64,000 nucleotides of DNA from Pseudoflavonifractor gallinarum (GCF_014982855.1 NZ_JADCKF010000006.1:124001-188000); one strand, 5' to 3'. Positions 40,199 to 49,289 are shown, counted from the stretch's first letter. Notes: a model not told the origin generated them from the letters alone. Translations and numbers: made by a program.

Positions 40199-40483
40199 AT
40201 GTTCCAAGACAAGATGATCGTTTGCAAAGATTGTGGCCAGGAGTTCACCTTTACCGCCGGTGAGCAGGAATTTTTCGCAGAGCGCGGCTTCCAGAACGAG
40301 CCCCAGCGCTGCAAGTCCTGCCGTGATACCCGCAAGGGCGGCGGCGGTTCCAGCAGCCGGGACAGCCGTCCCGCCCGCCAGATGTATGATGCCGTTTGTG
40401 CCTCCTGCGGCGTCTCCTGCAAGGTGCCCTTCGAGCCCCGCAATGACCGCCCGGTCTACTGCAGCGATTGTTTCCGCCGCTGA
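40199..40483 (+). CDS. Two-zinc-knuckle protein, zinc-ribbon type
   Basis: 94 residues. First four-Cys set: CKDCGQEFTFTAGEQEFF (CxxC) and CKSC; second: CASCG and CSDC. A Gly/Ser/Arg linker (GGGGSSSRDSRPAR) lies between. Each resembles the short probable-zinc-binding domain often found in small Clostridia proteins. Nucleic-acid binding is likely given the cold-shock neighbour, but this is inference. AGAGG lies eight bases before the ATG; a terminator follows. Confidence 0.85.
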   Translation: MFQDKMIVCKDCGQEFTFTAGEQEFFAERGFQNEPQRCKSCRDTRKGGGGSSSRDSRPARQMYDAVCASCGVSCKVPFEPRNDRPVYCSDCFRR

Positions 40484-40489
40484 TCCCAG

Positions 40490-40525
40490 ATGCCGCGCAC
40501 CCGAATCGGGTGCGCGGCATTTTTT
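40490..40525 (+). terminator. Terminator after the zinc-knuckle gene
   Basis: ATGCCGCGCACCC (40490-40502) pairs with GGGTGCGCGGCAT (40508-40520), followed by a run of Ts. Confidence 0.9.
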
Positions 40526-40601
40526 GTGCATGGGATTGGAGATTCTTTTCACGGTTGTGAGCTCCCCGCTCTGGATATACTAGCGATGAGGTGATTTGAT
40601 T

Positions 40602-40787
40602 ATGAGACCATCCTTTTCGCCCGACGCGGCCTTCCAGAGCTGTCTGCAATCCCATCCTTCCGCCGCGCGCTTCTATCAGAATTGTTCTCCCCAGCAGAAG
40701 CAGGCTATCCTGAATCAGCTCCACCAGCTCAGCACACCCCAGCAGGTGCGCTCCTTCGCGGCCCATCTGCCCAGCGCAGCACTCTGA
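40602..40787 (+). CDS. Small hypothetical protein, 61 residues
   Basis: The ATG at 40602 follows GAGGTGAT; an in-frame TTG two codons earlier is an alternative. The pattern FYQNCSPQQKQAILNQLHQL then STPQQVRSFAAHL resembles short helical proteins common in Clostridia in which an aromatic-Ser-Pro segment precedes two helices. Function unknown. Single gene followed by a GC-rich hairpin (near 40808-40833). Confidence 0.65.
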   Translation: MRPSFSPDAAFQSCLQSHPSAARFYQNCSPQQKQAILNQLHQLSTPQQVRSFAAHLPSAAL

Positions 40788-40851
40788 GCACGTTCCCTCT
40801 CTCCCGCCCCGCGGACGTTGGTCTGCGGGGCGGATCGTTTGTCCCGGCGTA

Positions 40852-40908
40852 TTGACTTTTCTCCCCCGCCCTCCTATAATCATTACATGTCAATAATTGA
40901 TATATCAA
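40852..40908 (+). promoter_or_regulatory. Promoter and palindromic operator of the MarR-ABC exporter operon
   Basis: -35 TTGACT (40852-40857), 17-base spacer, perfect -10 TATAAT (40875-40880). Downstream of the start are TCAATAATTGA (40890-40900) and the perfect 12-base palindrome TTGATATATCAA (40897-40908), overlapping each other, a typical MarR-type autorepression site. Confidence 0.75.
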
Positions 40909-40924
40909 CAAAGGAGGTATCCCG

Positions 40925-41350
40925 ATGGAATATGCCGTCCACGTTCTGCTGGCACGTACTACCCACGCCGTGCAGAACCATCTTCGGCCTCACCTGAGTA
41001 AACTGGGCCTCTCCCTGGGTCAACCCAAGATCCTGCGCTGTCTGGTCCATCTGGGCCCCTGCTCTCAGCGGATGCTGGCCGACTGCTGTGAGGTGGACCC
41101 CTCCGCCATCTGCCGCATCCTGGATACATTGGAGCGGGATGGCTTTCTGACGCGCCGTCCCTCTCAGACCGACCGGCGCACCGGCGAGGTCTCCATCACC
41201 GACAAGGGCCGGGAGGCCTTTGCCGCCTGGGAGGACCAGTGCCAGACACTGGAGGATCAGATGCTGCACGACTTCTCCCCGGAGGAGCGCGCCCAGCTCC
41301 GGGACTTTCTCACCCGCGCCTACCGAAACGTGGGCGGACGCCTGCTGTGA
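40925..41350 (+). CDS. MarR-family transcriptional repressor
   Basis: 141 residues, winged helix: LGLSLGQPKILRCLVHLGP, recognition helix SQRMLADCCEVDPSAICRIL, and wing RRPSQTDRRTGEVSITDKGR. The DxRxxx segment of the wing is conserved. It likely represses itself and the two following ABC half-transporters through the TTGATATATCAA site. The ABC gene starts 18 bases later. Confidence 0.92.
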   Translation: MEYAVHVLLARTTHAVQNHLRPHLSKLGLSLGQPKILRCLVHLGPCSQRMLADCCEVDPSAICRILDTLERDGFLTRRPSQTDRRTGEVSITDKGREAFAAWEDQCQTLEDQMLHDFSPEERAQLRDFLTRAYRNVGGRLL

Positions 41351-41368
41351 GTGGGGGAGGAATGCGAT

Positions 41369-43114
41369 ATGAAAGACTTGAAGCATATTTTTTCCTACCT
41401 GAAACCCTATCGCCGGGACCTCTTTCTGGCCATCTTTCTGGTCTTTGTGGAGTGTGTCTTTGAGATGCTTATCCCGCTGCTCATGACCGACATGGTGGAC
41501 ATCGGGGTGGCCAACCACGACATTGCCTTTCTCCTCCAACAGGGCGGAAAAATGGTGCTCTGCGCCGTTCTGGCCCTGGTGACCGGTCTGCTCTACGCCC
41601 GCTATGCCGCCCGGGCGGCCTATGGCTTCGGCGCGGAGCTGCGCCAGGCGGAGTACCGCCGGCTCCAGGACTACGCCTTCTCCAACCTGGACCGCTTCTC
41701 CACTCCCTCCCTGGTCACCCGCATGACCACCGATGTCACAGTCATGCAGAATGCGGTGAATGCCGGCCTGCGCCCCCTGGTCCGCAGCCCGGTCATGCTC
41801 TTTATGGGAATCGGTCTGGCCTTTTTCCTCAACCCGAACCTGGCCCTGGTCTTTGTGCTCACCGCCCCCATTCTGGGCATCATTCTGGCCCTCATCGTAC
41901 ACAAGGTCAGCCCCCTCTACCGTCGGCAGCAGCAGGCGGTGGACCATGTCAACGGCCGCCTGCAGGAGAGCTTCACCGCCATCCGGGCCATCAAGGCCTT
42001 TGTCCGGGGCAGCTATGAGACCGAACAATTTTCCAAGGTCAACGATGAGCTGACCGACGCCAGCCGGGACACCTTCCGCCACGCGGTCCTCAACCTGCCC
42101 GCCTTTCAGGCGGTGATGTACACCGCCATCGTGCTCATCCTCTGGCAGGGCGGGAAGCAGATGCTGGTGGGCGGAATGCTGGTAGGCGATCTGACCGCCT
42201 TCCTGAGCTATGTGCTCCAGGTGATGAACTCCCTCATGATGATCTCCAACGTATTTCTCCTCCTCACCCGCTCCCTGGCCAGCGCTCGGCGCATCCGGGA
42301 GGTGCTGGAGGAGGTCCCCGCGCTCACCGACGCCGCCGCTCCGGTGGGGTCGGTCCCCAATGGGGAGATCGATTTTGAGGATGTGTCCTTTCAGTATGTG
42401 CAGGGCGCGCAGACCTATGCCCTCTCCCATGTAAACCTCCACATCCCGGCCGGGGCCACGGTGGGCATCCTGGGCGGCACCGGAGCGGCCAAGACCACAC
42501 TGGTCCAGCTCATTCCCCGCCTCTATGACGCCACCCTGGGCACCGTCCGGGTGGGCGGACACGATGTGCGGGACTATGATCTGGGTACGCTCCGGGACGC
42601 AGTGGGCATCGTTCTGCAAAAAAACGTCCTCTTTTCGGGCACCATCCGGGACAATCTGCGCTGGGGCGACCCGGATGCCGACGACGATACCCTCTGGCAG
42701 GCCTGCCGCATGGCCTGCGCGGACGAGTTCCTCTCCCGGATGCCCGACGGACTGGACACCGATCTGGGACAGGGCGGCGTCAATGTCTCGGGCGGGCAGA
42801 AGCAGCGCCTGTGCATTGCCCGCACCCTCCTCAAGCGGCCCAAGGTCCTGATTTTTGACGACTCCACCAGCGCGGTGGATACCGCCACCGAGGCCAGCAT
42901 CCGCCGAGCCCTCTCCTCCCTCTCCGATGTGACCAAGATCATCATCGCCCAGCGCGTCACCTCCGTGATGCAGGCCGATCAGATCATTCTCCTGGAGGAC
43001 GGCAGGGTCCACGCCGTGGGCACCCACGATCAACTTTTGCGGAGCGATCCCATCTACCAGGAGATCTATGCTTCCCAGATGAAAGGAGGTCAGAACGATG
43101 GCCAAGCCCTTTAA
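41369..43114 (+). CDS. Heterodimeric ABC exporter, degenerate-site half
   Basis: 581 residues: six-helix transmembrane domain (about 1-310) then ATPase. Walker A is GGTGAAKTT, signature VSGGQKQ, Walker B LIFDDSTSAVD with Asp where the catalytic Glu is expected, and Gln replaces the switch His (IIIAQRVTSV). These changes are typical of the TM287-like half whose site is non-hydrolytic. Drug, lipid or peptide export is likely. The start follows GGGGGAGG; the gene overlaps its partner by 17 bases. Confidence 0.92.
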   Translation: MKDLKHIFSYLKPYRRDLFLAIFLVFVECVFEMLIPLLMTDMVDIGVANHDIAFLLQQGGKMVLCAVLALVTGLLYARYAARAAYGFGAELRQAEYRRLQDYAFSNLDRFSTPSLVTRMTTDVTVMQNAVNAGLRPLVRSPVMLFMGIGLAFFLNPNLALVFVLTAPILGIILALIVHKVSPLYRRQQQAVDHVNGRLQESFTAIRAIKAFVRGSYETEQFSKVNDELTDASRDTFRHAVLNLPAFQAVMYTAIVLILWQGGKQMLVGGMLVGDLTAFLSYVLQVMNSLMMISNVFLLLTRSLASARRIREVLEEVPALTDAAAPVGSVPNGEIDFEDVSFQYVQGAQTYALSHVNLHIPAGATVGILGGTGAAKTTLVQLIPRLYDATLGTVRVGGHDVRDYDLGTLRDAVGIVLQKNVLFSGTIRDNLRWGDPDADDDTLWQACRMACADEFLSRMPDGLDTDLGQGGVNVSGGQKQRLCIARTLLKRPKVLIFDDSTSAVDTATEASIRRALSSLSDVTKIIIAQRVTSVMQADQIILLEDGRVHAVGTHDQLLRSDPIYQEIYASQMKGGQNDGQAL

Positions 43115-44921
43115 CGGAAAACGCCCCCAGGACCTGGGGCAGACCCTGCGCACCTTCCTCTCCTATCTGGGCCGGCACCGGGTGCTGCTCATCCTGGTGG
43201 GGATCCTGGCCGCGGTCAGCGCCTCCGCCAGTCTCCTGGGCACCTATATGATCAAACCCATCGTCAACCAGGTCATGGAAGAGGGCAGCCTCTCCGGTCT
43301 GGCCGTGGGGGTGGCCATCGCCGCCGCCATCTATGCTACCGGGGCCCTGTCCACACTGGGCTACACACAGATCATGGTCCGGGCGGCCCAGAAGGTCCTC
43401 AGCGACATCCGCCGGGATCTCTTCGCCCATCTCCAGACCCTCTCTCTGCGCTTTTTTGACAGCCAGCGCAAGGGAGAGCTGATGAGCCTGTTCACCAACG
43501 ACGTGGATACCATCTCCGACGCCCTGAACAACAGCTTTGCCATGCTGATCCAGAGCTTCATTCAGGTGGTGGGCACGCTGGCCCTTCTCTTCCTCCTCAA
43601 CTGGCGGCTCTCCCTGATCGTGGTAGTGGGTTACGGCGGGATGTTCCTCTACATCCGGTACAGCGGCCAGCGGAGCAAATACTACTTCAAGCGGCAGCAG
43701 GAATACCTGGGCGAGCTGGACGCCTACATCGAGGAGATGGTGGCAGGACAGAAGGTGGTCAAGGTCTTCCGCCATGAGGAGGCCAACCTCCAGGGCTTCC
43801 TGGAACGCAACGAAAACCTGCGCCGGGCGGGGACCAGTGCCCAGAGCTTTGCCGGTACCATGATCCCCGCAGTGGTCAGCATCTCCTATATCAATTACGC
43901 CGTCATCGCCGTTCTGGGCGGGATCATGGTGATCCTGGGCTGGTCGGATGTGGGCAGCCTGGCCAGCTATCTGGTCTTTGTCCGTCAGTCCGCCATGCCC
44001 ATCAACCAGTTTACCCAGCAGGGGAATTTCCTCCTGGCCGCCCTGGCCGGAGCGGAGCGCATCTTCGCCGTCATGAAGGAGGAGCCGGAGATCGACCAGG
44101 GCTCTGTGGAGCTGGTCCGCACGGAAGGAGGTCCTTCCCCGTGGGCCTGGCGGGACCCGGCCCAGCCCGGTGCGCCCGACGTGCCCCTCCGGGGGGATGT
44201 GCGCTTTGACCATGTGCAGTTTGGATATGAGCCGCGGCAGACCATCCTCCACGACCTCTCCCTCTACGCCAAGCCGGGTCAGAAGATCGCCTTTGTGGGT
44301 TCCACCGGCGCGGGCAAGACCACCATTACCAACCTCATCAACCGATTTTATGAGGTGAGCGGCGGCACCATCACCTACGATGGGATCGACGTCCGGCGCA
44401 TCCGCAAGGACCACCTGCGCCGCAGCCTGGGTATGGTCCTCCAGGACACCCACCTCTTCACCGGCACCATCGCGGACAACATCCGCTTCGGCAAGCTGGA
44501 TGCTACGCAGGAGGAGATCGAACGGGCTGCCGTCATCGCCAACGCCGACTCCTTCATCCGACGGCTCCCCCAGGGGTACGATACGCTGGTCACCGGGGAC
44601 GGCGCCAACCTCTCCCAGGGCCAGCGGCAGCTTCTGGCCATTGCCCGGGCGGCGGTGGCCGATCCCCCGGTGCTCATTCTGGACGAGGCCACCTCCTCCA
44701 TCGACACCCGCACTGAGTCCCTCATCGAGCAGGGAATGGACCGGCTGATGGAGGGCCGTACCGTCTTTGTCATCGCCCACCGCCTCTCCACCGTGCGCAA
44801 TGCCGACGCCATCCTGGTTCTGGAGCAGGGCCGGGTGGTGGAGCGGGGCAGCCACGCCGAACTGCTGGCGCAAAAGGGCGTCTACTACCAGCTCTATCAC
44901 GGCATGTTCGAGCTCTCCTGA
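43098..44921 (+). CDS. Heterodimeric ABC exporter, catalytic half
   Basis: 607 residues: transmembrane domain (about 1-340), then ATPase with canonical Walker A FVGSTGAGKTT, Walker B VLILDEATSSID with Glu, and switch His in VIAHRLSTV. Its signature is LSQGQ rather than LSGGQ, the form that completes the partner's degenerate site. Together the pair matches TM287/TM288-type exporters. AAGGAGG precedes the ATG inside the upstream gene, and a terminator follows. Confidence 0.93.
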   Translation: MAKPFNGKRPQDLGQTLRTFLSYLGRHRVLLILVGILAAVSASASLLGTYMIKPIVNQVMEEGSLSGLAVGVAIAAAIYATGALSTLGYTQIMVRAAQKVLSDIRRDLFAHLQTLSLRFFDSQRKGELMSLFTNDVDTISDALNNSFAMLIQSFIQVVGTLALLFLLNWRLSLIVVVGYGGMFLYIRYSGQRSKYYFKRQQEYLGELDAYIEEMVAGQKVVKVFRHEEANLQGFLERNENLRRAGTSAQSFAGTMIPAVVSISYINYAVIAVLGGIMVILGWSDVGSLASYLVFVRQSAMPINQFTQQGNFLLAALAGAERIFAVMKEEPEIDQGSVELVRTEGGPSPWAWRDPAQPGAPDVPLRGDVRFDHVQFGYEPRQTILHDLSLYAKPGQKIAFVGSTGAGKTTITNLINRFYEVSGGTITYDGIDVRRIRKDHLRRSLGMVLQDTHLFTGTIADNIRFGKLDATQEEIERAAVIANADSFIRRLPQGYDTLVTGDGANLSQGQRQLLAIARAAVADPPVLILDEATSSIDTRTESLIEQGMDRLMEGRTVFVIAHRLSTVRNADAILVLEQGRVVERGSHAELLAQKGVYYQLYHGMFELS

Positions 44922-44946
44922 CCCTCGCTTTCTGCGGAACTGTTTG

Positions 44947-44983
44947 GGGGCGGGGACCATTTGGTCCCCGCCCCTTCTCTTTT
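44947..44983 (+). terminator. Terminator of the ABC exporter operon
   Basis: GGGGCGGGGACCA (44947-44959) pairs with TGGTCCCCGCCCC (44962-44974), followed by TTCTCTTTT. Confidence 0.85.
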
Positions 44984-45009
44984 CTGTGGCGCAATCCGCC
45001 CGGTTCTGC

Positions 45010-45038
45010 TTGTTTCTCCCGGCGCGGCATGGTATACT
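45010..45038 (+). promoter_or_regulatory. Promoter of uppP
   Basis: -35 TTGTTT (45010-45015), 17-base spacer, -10 TATACT (45033-45038). Confidence 0.6.
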
Positions 45039-45091
45039 TGGCAGTTGACCGGTGTTTCCGGTCAGACCCCGTCATATGAAAGGAGCGTCCC

Positions 45092-45946
45092 ATGTTTATT
45101 CTGGAACTGTTCAAGTCCCTGCTGTTCGGCGTTGTGGAGGGCATCACCGAATGGCTGCCCATCAGCTCGACCGGGCATCTCATTCTGCTGGATGAGTGCA
45201 TCCAGCTGCGCGTGTCCACCGAATTTATGGATATGTACCGCTATGTCATTCAGCTGGGCGCCATTCTGGCCGTCCTGGTCCTCTTTTTTCACAAGCTCAA
45301 CCCCTTCTCTCCCCGGAAAAATACCTTGCAGCGCACCCAGACCTGGACGCTCTGGGGAAAGGTCGTGCTGGCCTGTATCCCCTCGGCCGTCATCGGACTG
45401 CCTCTGAATGACTGGATGGACACCCACCTGATGACCCCCTGGGTGGTGGCTGCCGCCCTGATCGTCTATGGTGTGGGCTTCCTGGTCATTGAAAACCGGC
45501 ATGCCGCCCCCACTCTGCGCCGCACAGACGATCTCTCCTGGAAAATCGCCCTGTACATCGGTCTCTTCCAGACCCTGTCCATCATCCCCGGCACCTCCCG
45601 CTCCGGCGCCACGATCCTGGGCGCCATTCTCCTGGGCTGTGCCCGCCCCGTGGCCGCGGAGTTCTCCTTCTTCCTGGCGATCCCCACCATGGTGGGGGTC
45701 AGCGTGCTCAAGCTGGGCTCCTTCTCTGCCAAAAAGCTGATGGCCGGTCAGGCTCTCTTTACCGGAGAAGAGGCCGCCATCCTGCTGGTGGGATTCGTGG
45801 TCTCCTTCCTGGTCTCCCTGCTGTGCATCCGCTTCCTGATGGACTTCGTCAAGAAGCATGACTTCAAGCCCTTTGGCTGGTATCGCATTGTCCTGGGCGT
45901 GATCGTGCTGCTCTTCTTTGGCGCCCGCGCCCTTCTGGCAGCCTGA
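45092..45946 (+). CDS. uppP: Undecaprenyl-diphosphate phosphatase (BacA/UppP)
   Basis: 284 residues, about eight membrane segments. First motif [20 protein letters not shown] (the (E/Q)GxTExLPISSxGH box) and second motif [19 protein letters not shown] are both intact. It recycles the lipid carrier for peptidoglycan and wall polymers and gives bacitracin resistance. AAAGGAG precedes the ATG. Monocistronic. Confidence 0.96.
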   Translation: MFILELFKSLLFGVVEGITEWLPISSTGHLILLDECIQLRVSTEFMDMYRYVIQLGAILAVLVLFFHKLNPFSPRKNTLQRTQTWTLWGKVVLACIPSAVIGLPLNDWMDTHLMTPWVVAAALIVYGVGFLVIENRHAAPTLRRTDDLSWKIALYIGLFQTLSIIPGTSRSGATILGAILLGCARPVAAEFSFFLAIPTMVGVSVLKLGSFSAKKLMAGQALFTGEEAAILLVGFVVSFLVSLLCIRFLMDFVKKHDFKPFGWYRIVLGVIVLLFFGARALLAA

Positions 45947-46002
45947 TCCATCCATTCCTGCTTGGCAGCTATCATATCTCAGCAAGATTCTTATTGCACA
46001 AA

Positions 46003-46037
46003 AAAGATCCACCGTTCTCCCGGTGGATCTTTTCTTT
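46003..46037. terminator. Bidirectional terminator between uppP and the holin gene
   Basis: AAAGATCCACCG (46003-46014) pairs with CGGTGGATCTTT (46021-46032), with As before and TTCTTTTT after. Confidence 0.85.
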
Positions 46038-46060
46038 TTAAGACACTTTTGCTCTGTATT

Positions 46061-46540
46061 CTATTTCTTCTCCTCCGTGGGGAGGCTTTCTCCTACTTGG
46101 TCCACCGCGTTCTTTCCCGCCTCCAGCAGCTTGGGCAGCCAGCGTGGGACCGGCGCGCCCATGGCCAAGGCGTTCTCCCCGATGGAGCCAAGCTCCGTAA
46201 TGCAGTACCACACCAGCACCAGCGGACAGACCAGTCCGCGGTAGGTCATGGGAAGCTGGATGACCGGAAGCTGGTCCAGCACCAGGCAGAGCAGCAGATC
46301 CGCCCCGGCGGCCACTAAAACCACCACGATCATACCCGCCTTATGCCAGATCCCGTCCCGGGCGGTCTGGGAGGACCACTTTCCCGCCTTGGCCGCCGCA
46401 GCCGAGCCTGTGATATAGTCCAGGCACATACAGCCCAGCCAGCCCACAACGAGCCAGCCCAACCAACCCCAGAAGGCGGTCAGACCGCCCAACAGAGCGG
46501 TCCCGGCGGCTTTCCACGCTTTCACATGATTCAGATCCAT
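46061..46540 (-). CDS. Phage-type holin (TcdE/toxin-secretion holin family)
   Basis: 159 residues. Three or four membrane segments: WGWLGWLVVGWLGCMCLDYI with the family's D-Y-x-T-G (CLDYITGSAAAAKAGKWSSQ), AGMIVVVLVAAGADLLLCLV, and a C-terminal segment ending in a charged tail. Holins of this class permeabilise the membrane for endolysin or toxin release. The ATG at 46540 is eight bases from AAGGAGG. No endolysin or phage structural gene adjoins it. Last gene of a three-gene unit driven by the 47086-47139 promoter. Confidence 0.88.
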   Translation of the reverse strand: MDLNHVKAWKAAGTALLGGLTAFWGWLGWLVVGWLGCMCLDYITGSAAAAKAGKWSSQTARDGIWHKAGMIVVVLVAAGADLLLCLVLDQLPVIQLPMTYRGLVCPLVLVWYCITELGSIGENALAMGAPVPRWLPKLLEAGKNAVDQVGESLPTEEKK

Positions 46541-46555
46541 ATCCATCACCTCCTT

Positions 46556-46717
46556 TCACTCCACTTGTGCCATAGCATGGAACGGCCCGCCGCAGCCAAA
46601 TTCCCTCCGGACCGGAGGCCGGCGTATACCCTCTATGGCAATGCTATGCTCCGCACAGCGCGAAGGTGTGCCGCGGCAGAACCTCTCGGTACGTCCCATG
46701 TTCCAATCCATCTCCAT
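46556..46717 (-). CDS. Small hypothetical protein, 53 residues, upstream of the holin
   Basis: Reading MEMDWNMGRTERFCRGTPSR to AMAQVE, with GAGG eight bases before the ATG. Arg-rich, two cysteines, no membrane segment. The stop lies directly before the holin SD, so it could be translated in the same transcript. Low complexity and lack of family recognition make it uncertain; it could instead be untranslated leader. Confidence 0.4.
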   Translation of the reverse strand: MEMDWNMGRTERFCRGTPSRCAEHSIAIEGIRRPPVRREFGCGGPFHAMAQVE

Positions 46718-46778
46718 CGTATCTTCCTCTCTTTCCTCATTTCTCCGCCCTTTGGCGGTCCAATCTCCCCTCTTGGCT

Positions 46779-47012
46779 TCAGCAGATGTACTTGCGATTG
46801 CGCCAGTAGGACGGCTCATAGTAGTGGCGCAGGGTATTGCCGATCTCCCGCGTCTCCCGGAGCATCTGACGCAGCAGCCGAAGATCGTGCTCCATCGCCT
46901 TCTGCTCCTCGGGCAGCAGCTCCGGCAGGAGGCGGCTGCGGCAGGCAATATCCTGTTTCAGCCGCTCCGCCTCCTCCAGATACCGCTCTGATAATTCCAG
47001 CAGTGTTGCCAT
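46779..47012 (-). CDS. Small coiled-coil protein, 77 residues, holin operon
   Basis: MATLLELSERYLEEAERLKQ continues as a Leu/Glu/Arg-rich coiled coil to about residue 60 and ends HYYEPSYWRNRKYIC, an aromatic tail. GGGAGGAG precedes the ATG. The longer open frame upstream runs through the promoter and is not real. First gene after the repressible promoter. Similar small helical proteins occur near holins of Clostridia prophages, but I assign no function. Confidence 0.72.
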   Translation of the reverse strand: MATLLELSERYLEEAERLKQDIACRSRLLPELLPEEQKAMEHDLRLLRQMLRETREIGNTLRHYYEPSYWRNRKYIC

Positions 47013-47085
47013 ATACTCCTCCCTTTTAGCTCTTTTTAAGATACTTTTTGTTTGAAAAAAAGAGCCATACAAAACCTTTCTTAAA

Positions 47086-47139
47086 TATCTTGTCAGGATA
47101 CCAATAGTATACTCAGCCAAAAGCATCTTGTCAAGATAC
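47086..47139 (-). promoter_or_regulatory. Holin-operon promoter with duplicated palindromic operator
   Basis: Minus strand: perfect -35 TTGACA (47129-47134), 17-base spacer, -10 TATACT (47106-47111). The palindrome GTATCTTGACAAGATGC (47123-47139) covers the -35, and TATCCTGACAAGATA (47086-47100) covers the start region. A further half-like GTATCTT lies near 47038-47044. This arrangement is typical of tight repression by a dimeric winged-helix protein not encoded here. Confidence 0.75.
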
Positions 47140-47253
47140 TTTTGAGTTTTTCTTTGCCCATTGTGATATGCACTCCGCCGTGTTACCATACTAATCGTGT
47201 GGTGTACCCTGTTTTCCAACCCACCTTATCATTCTGAAAAGGAGGCTCTCTTC

Positions 47254-49059
47254 ATGCCTGACCATAAAACGATCCCCCTCCGCAGTGAAATTCCGGAGGC
47301 CTATACCTGGAATACTGCCGACCTCTATCCCACGGACGACGCGTGGCATACGGATGCCCAGCTCCTCCGCACCCAGATCGACACCCTGGGCAGCTATGCC
47401 GGGCGTCTGGGCTCCGGCGCGGATACGCTGTACGACTATGTCACACTGGAGCAGGAGGCCGGCGAGCGGCTCTCCAAGCTGTTGGACTATGCCCAGCGCA
47501 AAAGCGACGAGGATACCCGCGTAGACACCTATCAGGCCATGGTGGGCAAGGCCATGTCCCTCTATGTGGACTTCCTGCGCGCCACCGCTTTTGAGACGCC
47601 GGAGGTCCTCTCCATTCCGGAGGAGCAGCTGGAGGCCTTCTATGCCCAGAAGCCGGAGCTGACCCTCTACCGCCGCTATTTCCACAACATCCAGCGCCGC
47701 CGTGCCCATACCCTCTCGGACGCCGAGGAGCGGCTCCTGGCCGCCGCCGGTGACATGGCCCAGGCCCCGGATGACATTTTCTCCAAGCTGACCGACGCCG
47801 ATCTCACCTTCCCCCCGGCGGTGGACAGCCAGGGGGTGCAGCATCCTCTCTCCAACGCCTCCTACACTCTCCTCATGGCCAGCGAGGACCGCGCCCTGCG
47901 CAAGTCGGCCTTTGAGGGGCTGTATGCCTCCTACGGCGGAATGAAGAATACCCTGGCCGCCACGCTGTCCTCCCAGGTCAAGCAGCTGCAATTCTTTGCC
48001 ACCGCCCGCAAATACCCCAGCGCCCTCTCCGCCTCTCTGGATGCCAATCACGTTCCGGAATCGGTCTATCACACCCTCATCCGCACGGTCCGGGCCAATT
48101 TGGACAAGATGCACCGGTATGTCCGCCTCCGCCGGAAGCTGCTGGGGGTGGATGAGCTGCATATGTATGATGTGTATGCTCCCATGGTCTCGGGCGGTGT
48201 TACGGCCTTTCCCTACGACCAGGCCAAGGAGACCGTCTACCAGGCCATGGCTCCCCTGGGGGAAGAGTACCAGTCCATCCTCCGGGAGGCGCTGGATCAC
48301 CGCTGGATCGATGTGTACGAAAACGTGGGGAAGCGCTCGGGCGGATACATGTCGGGCGCCATGGTCCATCCCTATATTCTCCTCAACTATCAGGATGATC
48401 TGGACAGCATGTTCACCCTGGCCCATGAGCTGGGGCACGCCGTCCACTCTTACCGCTCCAACCGGGACCAGCCCACGGTCTACCGGGACTATGTGATCTT
48501 TGTGGCCGAGGTGGCCTCCACCTGCAATGAGGCCCTGCTGATGGAGCATCTGCTCGCCCGTACCTCCGACAAGCGCTCCCGCGCCGTCCTCATCAACCAT
48601 TTCCTGGAGCAGTTCAAGAGCACCCTCTACCGGCAGACCATGTTTGCGGAATTTGAGCTGCGCATGGGCGAGCTCGCCGCCCAAGGGGAGACCCTGACCG
48701 CCGACCTCCTCTGCCGGGAGTACAAGGCCCTCAACGAGGCCTATTTCGGTCCCGACATGGTCTCGGATGACGCCATCGCCCTGGAGTGGTCCCGCATTCC
48801 CCACTTCTACTACAACTACTATGCCTTCCAGTATGCCACCGGATATTCCGCCGCCATCGCGCTGTCCCGCCGCATCCTCTCCGGCGGACCCCAGGCCGTG
48901 GAGGACTATCTGCACTTCCTCTCCGGCGGATGCAGCCAGGACCCCATCGACCTGCTGAAGGGCGCCGGGGTGGATATGACCTCCCCCCAGCCCATCCAAT
49001 CCGCACTGGACCTGTTCGATCAGCTGCTGGATGAGATGGAGTCCCTCATGGAGGCGTAA
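47254..49059 (+). CDS. pepF: Oligoendopeptidase F, M3 family
   Basis: 601 residues. The zinc site is in TLAHELGHAVHSYRSN (HExxH), with the distal Glu in VAEVASTCNEALLMEHLL. The N-terminus IPEAYTWNTADLYPTDDAW and the C-terminal YFGPDMVSDDAIALEWSRIP plus FYYNYYAFQYATGYSAAI are family blocks. Cytosolic peptidase acting on short peptides. AAAAGGAGG precedes the ATG at 47254; earlier codons of the frame are in the upstream region. Confidence 0.96.
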   Translation: MPDHKTIPLRSEIPEAYTWNTADLYPTDDAWHTDAQLLRTQIDTLGSYAGRLGSGADTLYDYVTLEQEAGERLSKLLDYAQRKSDEDTRVDTYQAMVGKAMSLYVDFLRATAFETPEVLSIPEEQLEAFYAQKPELTLYRRYFHNIQRRRAHTLSDAEERLLAAAGDMAQAPDDIFSKLTDADLTFPPAVDSQGVQHPLSNASYTLLMASEDRALRKSAFEGLYASYGGMKNTLAATLSSQVKQLQFFATARKYPSALSASLDANHVPESVYHTLIRTVRANLDKMHRYVRLRRKLLGVDELHMYDVYAPMVSGGVTAFPYDQAKETVYQAMAPLGEEYQSILREALDHRWIDVYENVGKRSGGYMSGAMVHPYILLNYQDDLDSMFTLAHELGHAVHSYRSNRDQPTVYRDYVIFVAEVASTCNEALLMEHLLARTSDKRSRAVLINHFLEQFKSTLYRQTMFAEFELRMGELAAQGETLTADLLCREYKALNEAYFGPDMVSDDAIALEWSRIPHFYYNYYAFQYATGYSAAIALSRRILSGGPQAVEDYLHFLSGGCSQDPIDLLKGAGVDMTSPQPIQSALDLFDQLLDEMESLMEA

Positions 49060-49137
49060 TTTTCCCAAGGCTCCGGGCGGACAAATGGGTCTGCCCGGGG
49101 CCTCTCCAAATTTATCTGTTCTTTTTTCAATTTAGGG

Positions 49138-49166
49138 TTGACAAACGCTCCGTGAAACGCTATAAT
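49138..49166 (+). promoter_or_regulatory. Promoter of tRNA-Ala
   Basis: Consensus -35 TTGACA (49138-49143), 17-base spacer, consensus -10 TATAAT (49161-49166), about 45 bases before the tRNA. Confidence 0.9.
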
Positions 49167-49210
49167 ATCCAACGTTGAGTCGCCGGTCCAGCGGCGCGAT
49201 AAGTGAATAT

Positions 49211-49286
<76 letters not shown>

Positions 49287-49289
49287 TGA

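Noticed and set aside
40883-43153. 756-codon minus-strand frame opposite marR and the first ABC gene
   Set aside because: Antisense shadow; the plus genes have full domain sets and SD sites.
46061-47012. Prophage
   Set aside because: No integrase, terminase, capsid, tail or endolysin gene in the region; only a holin and small proteins.
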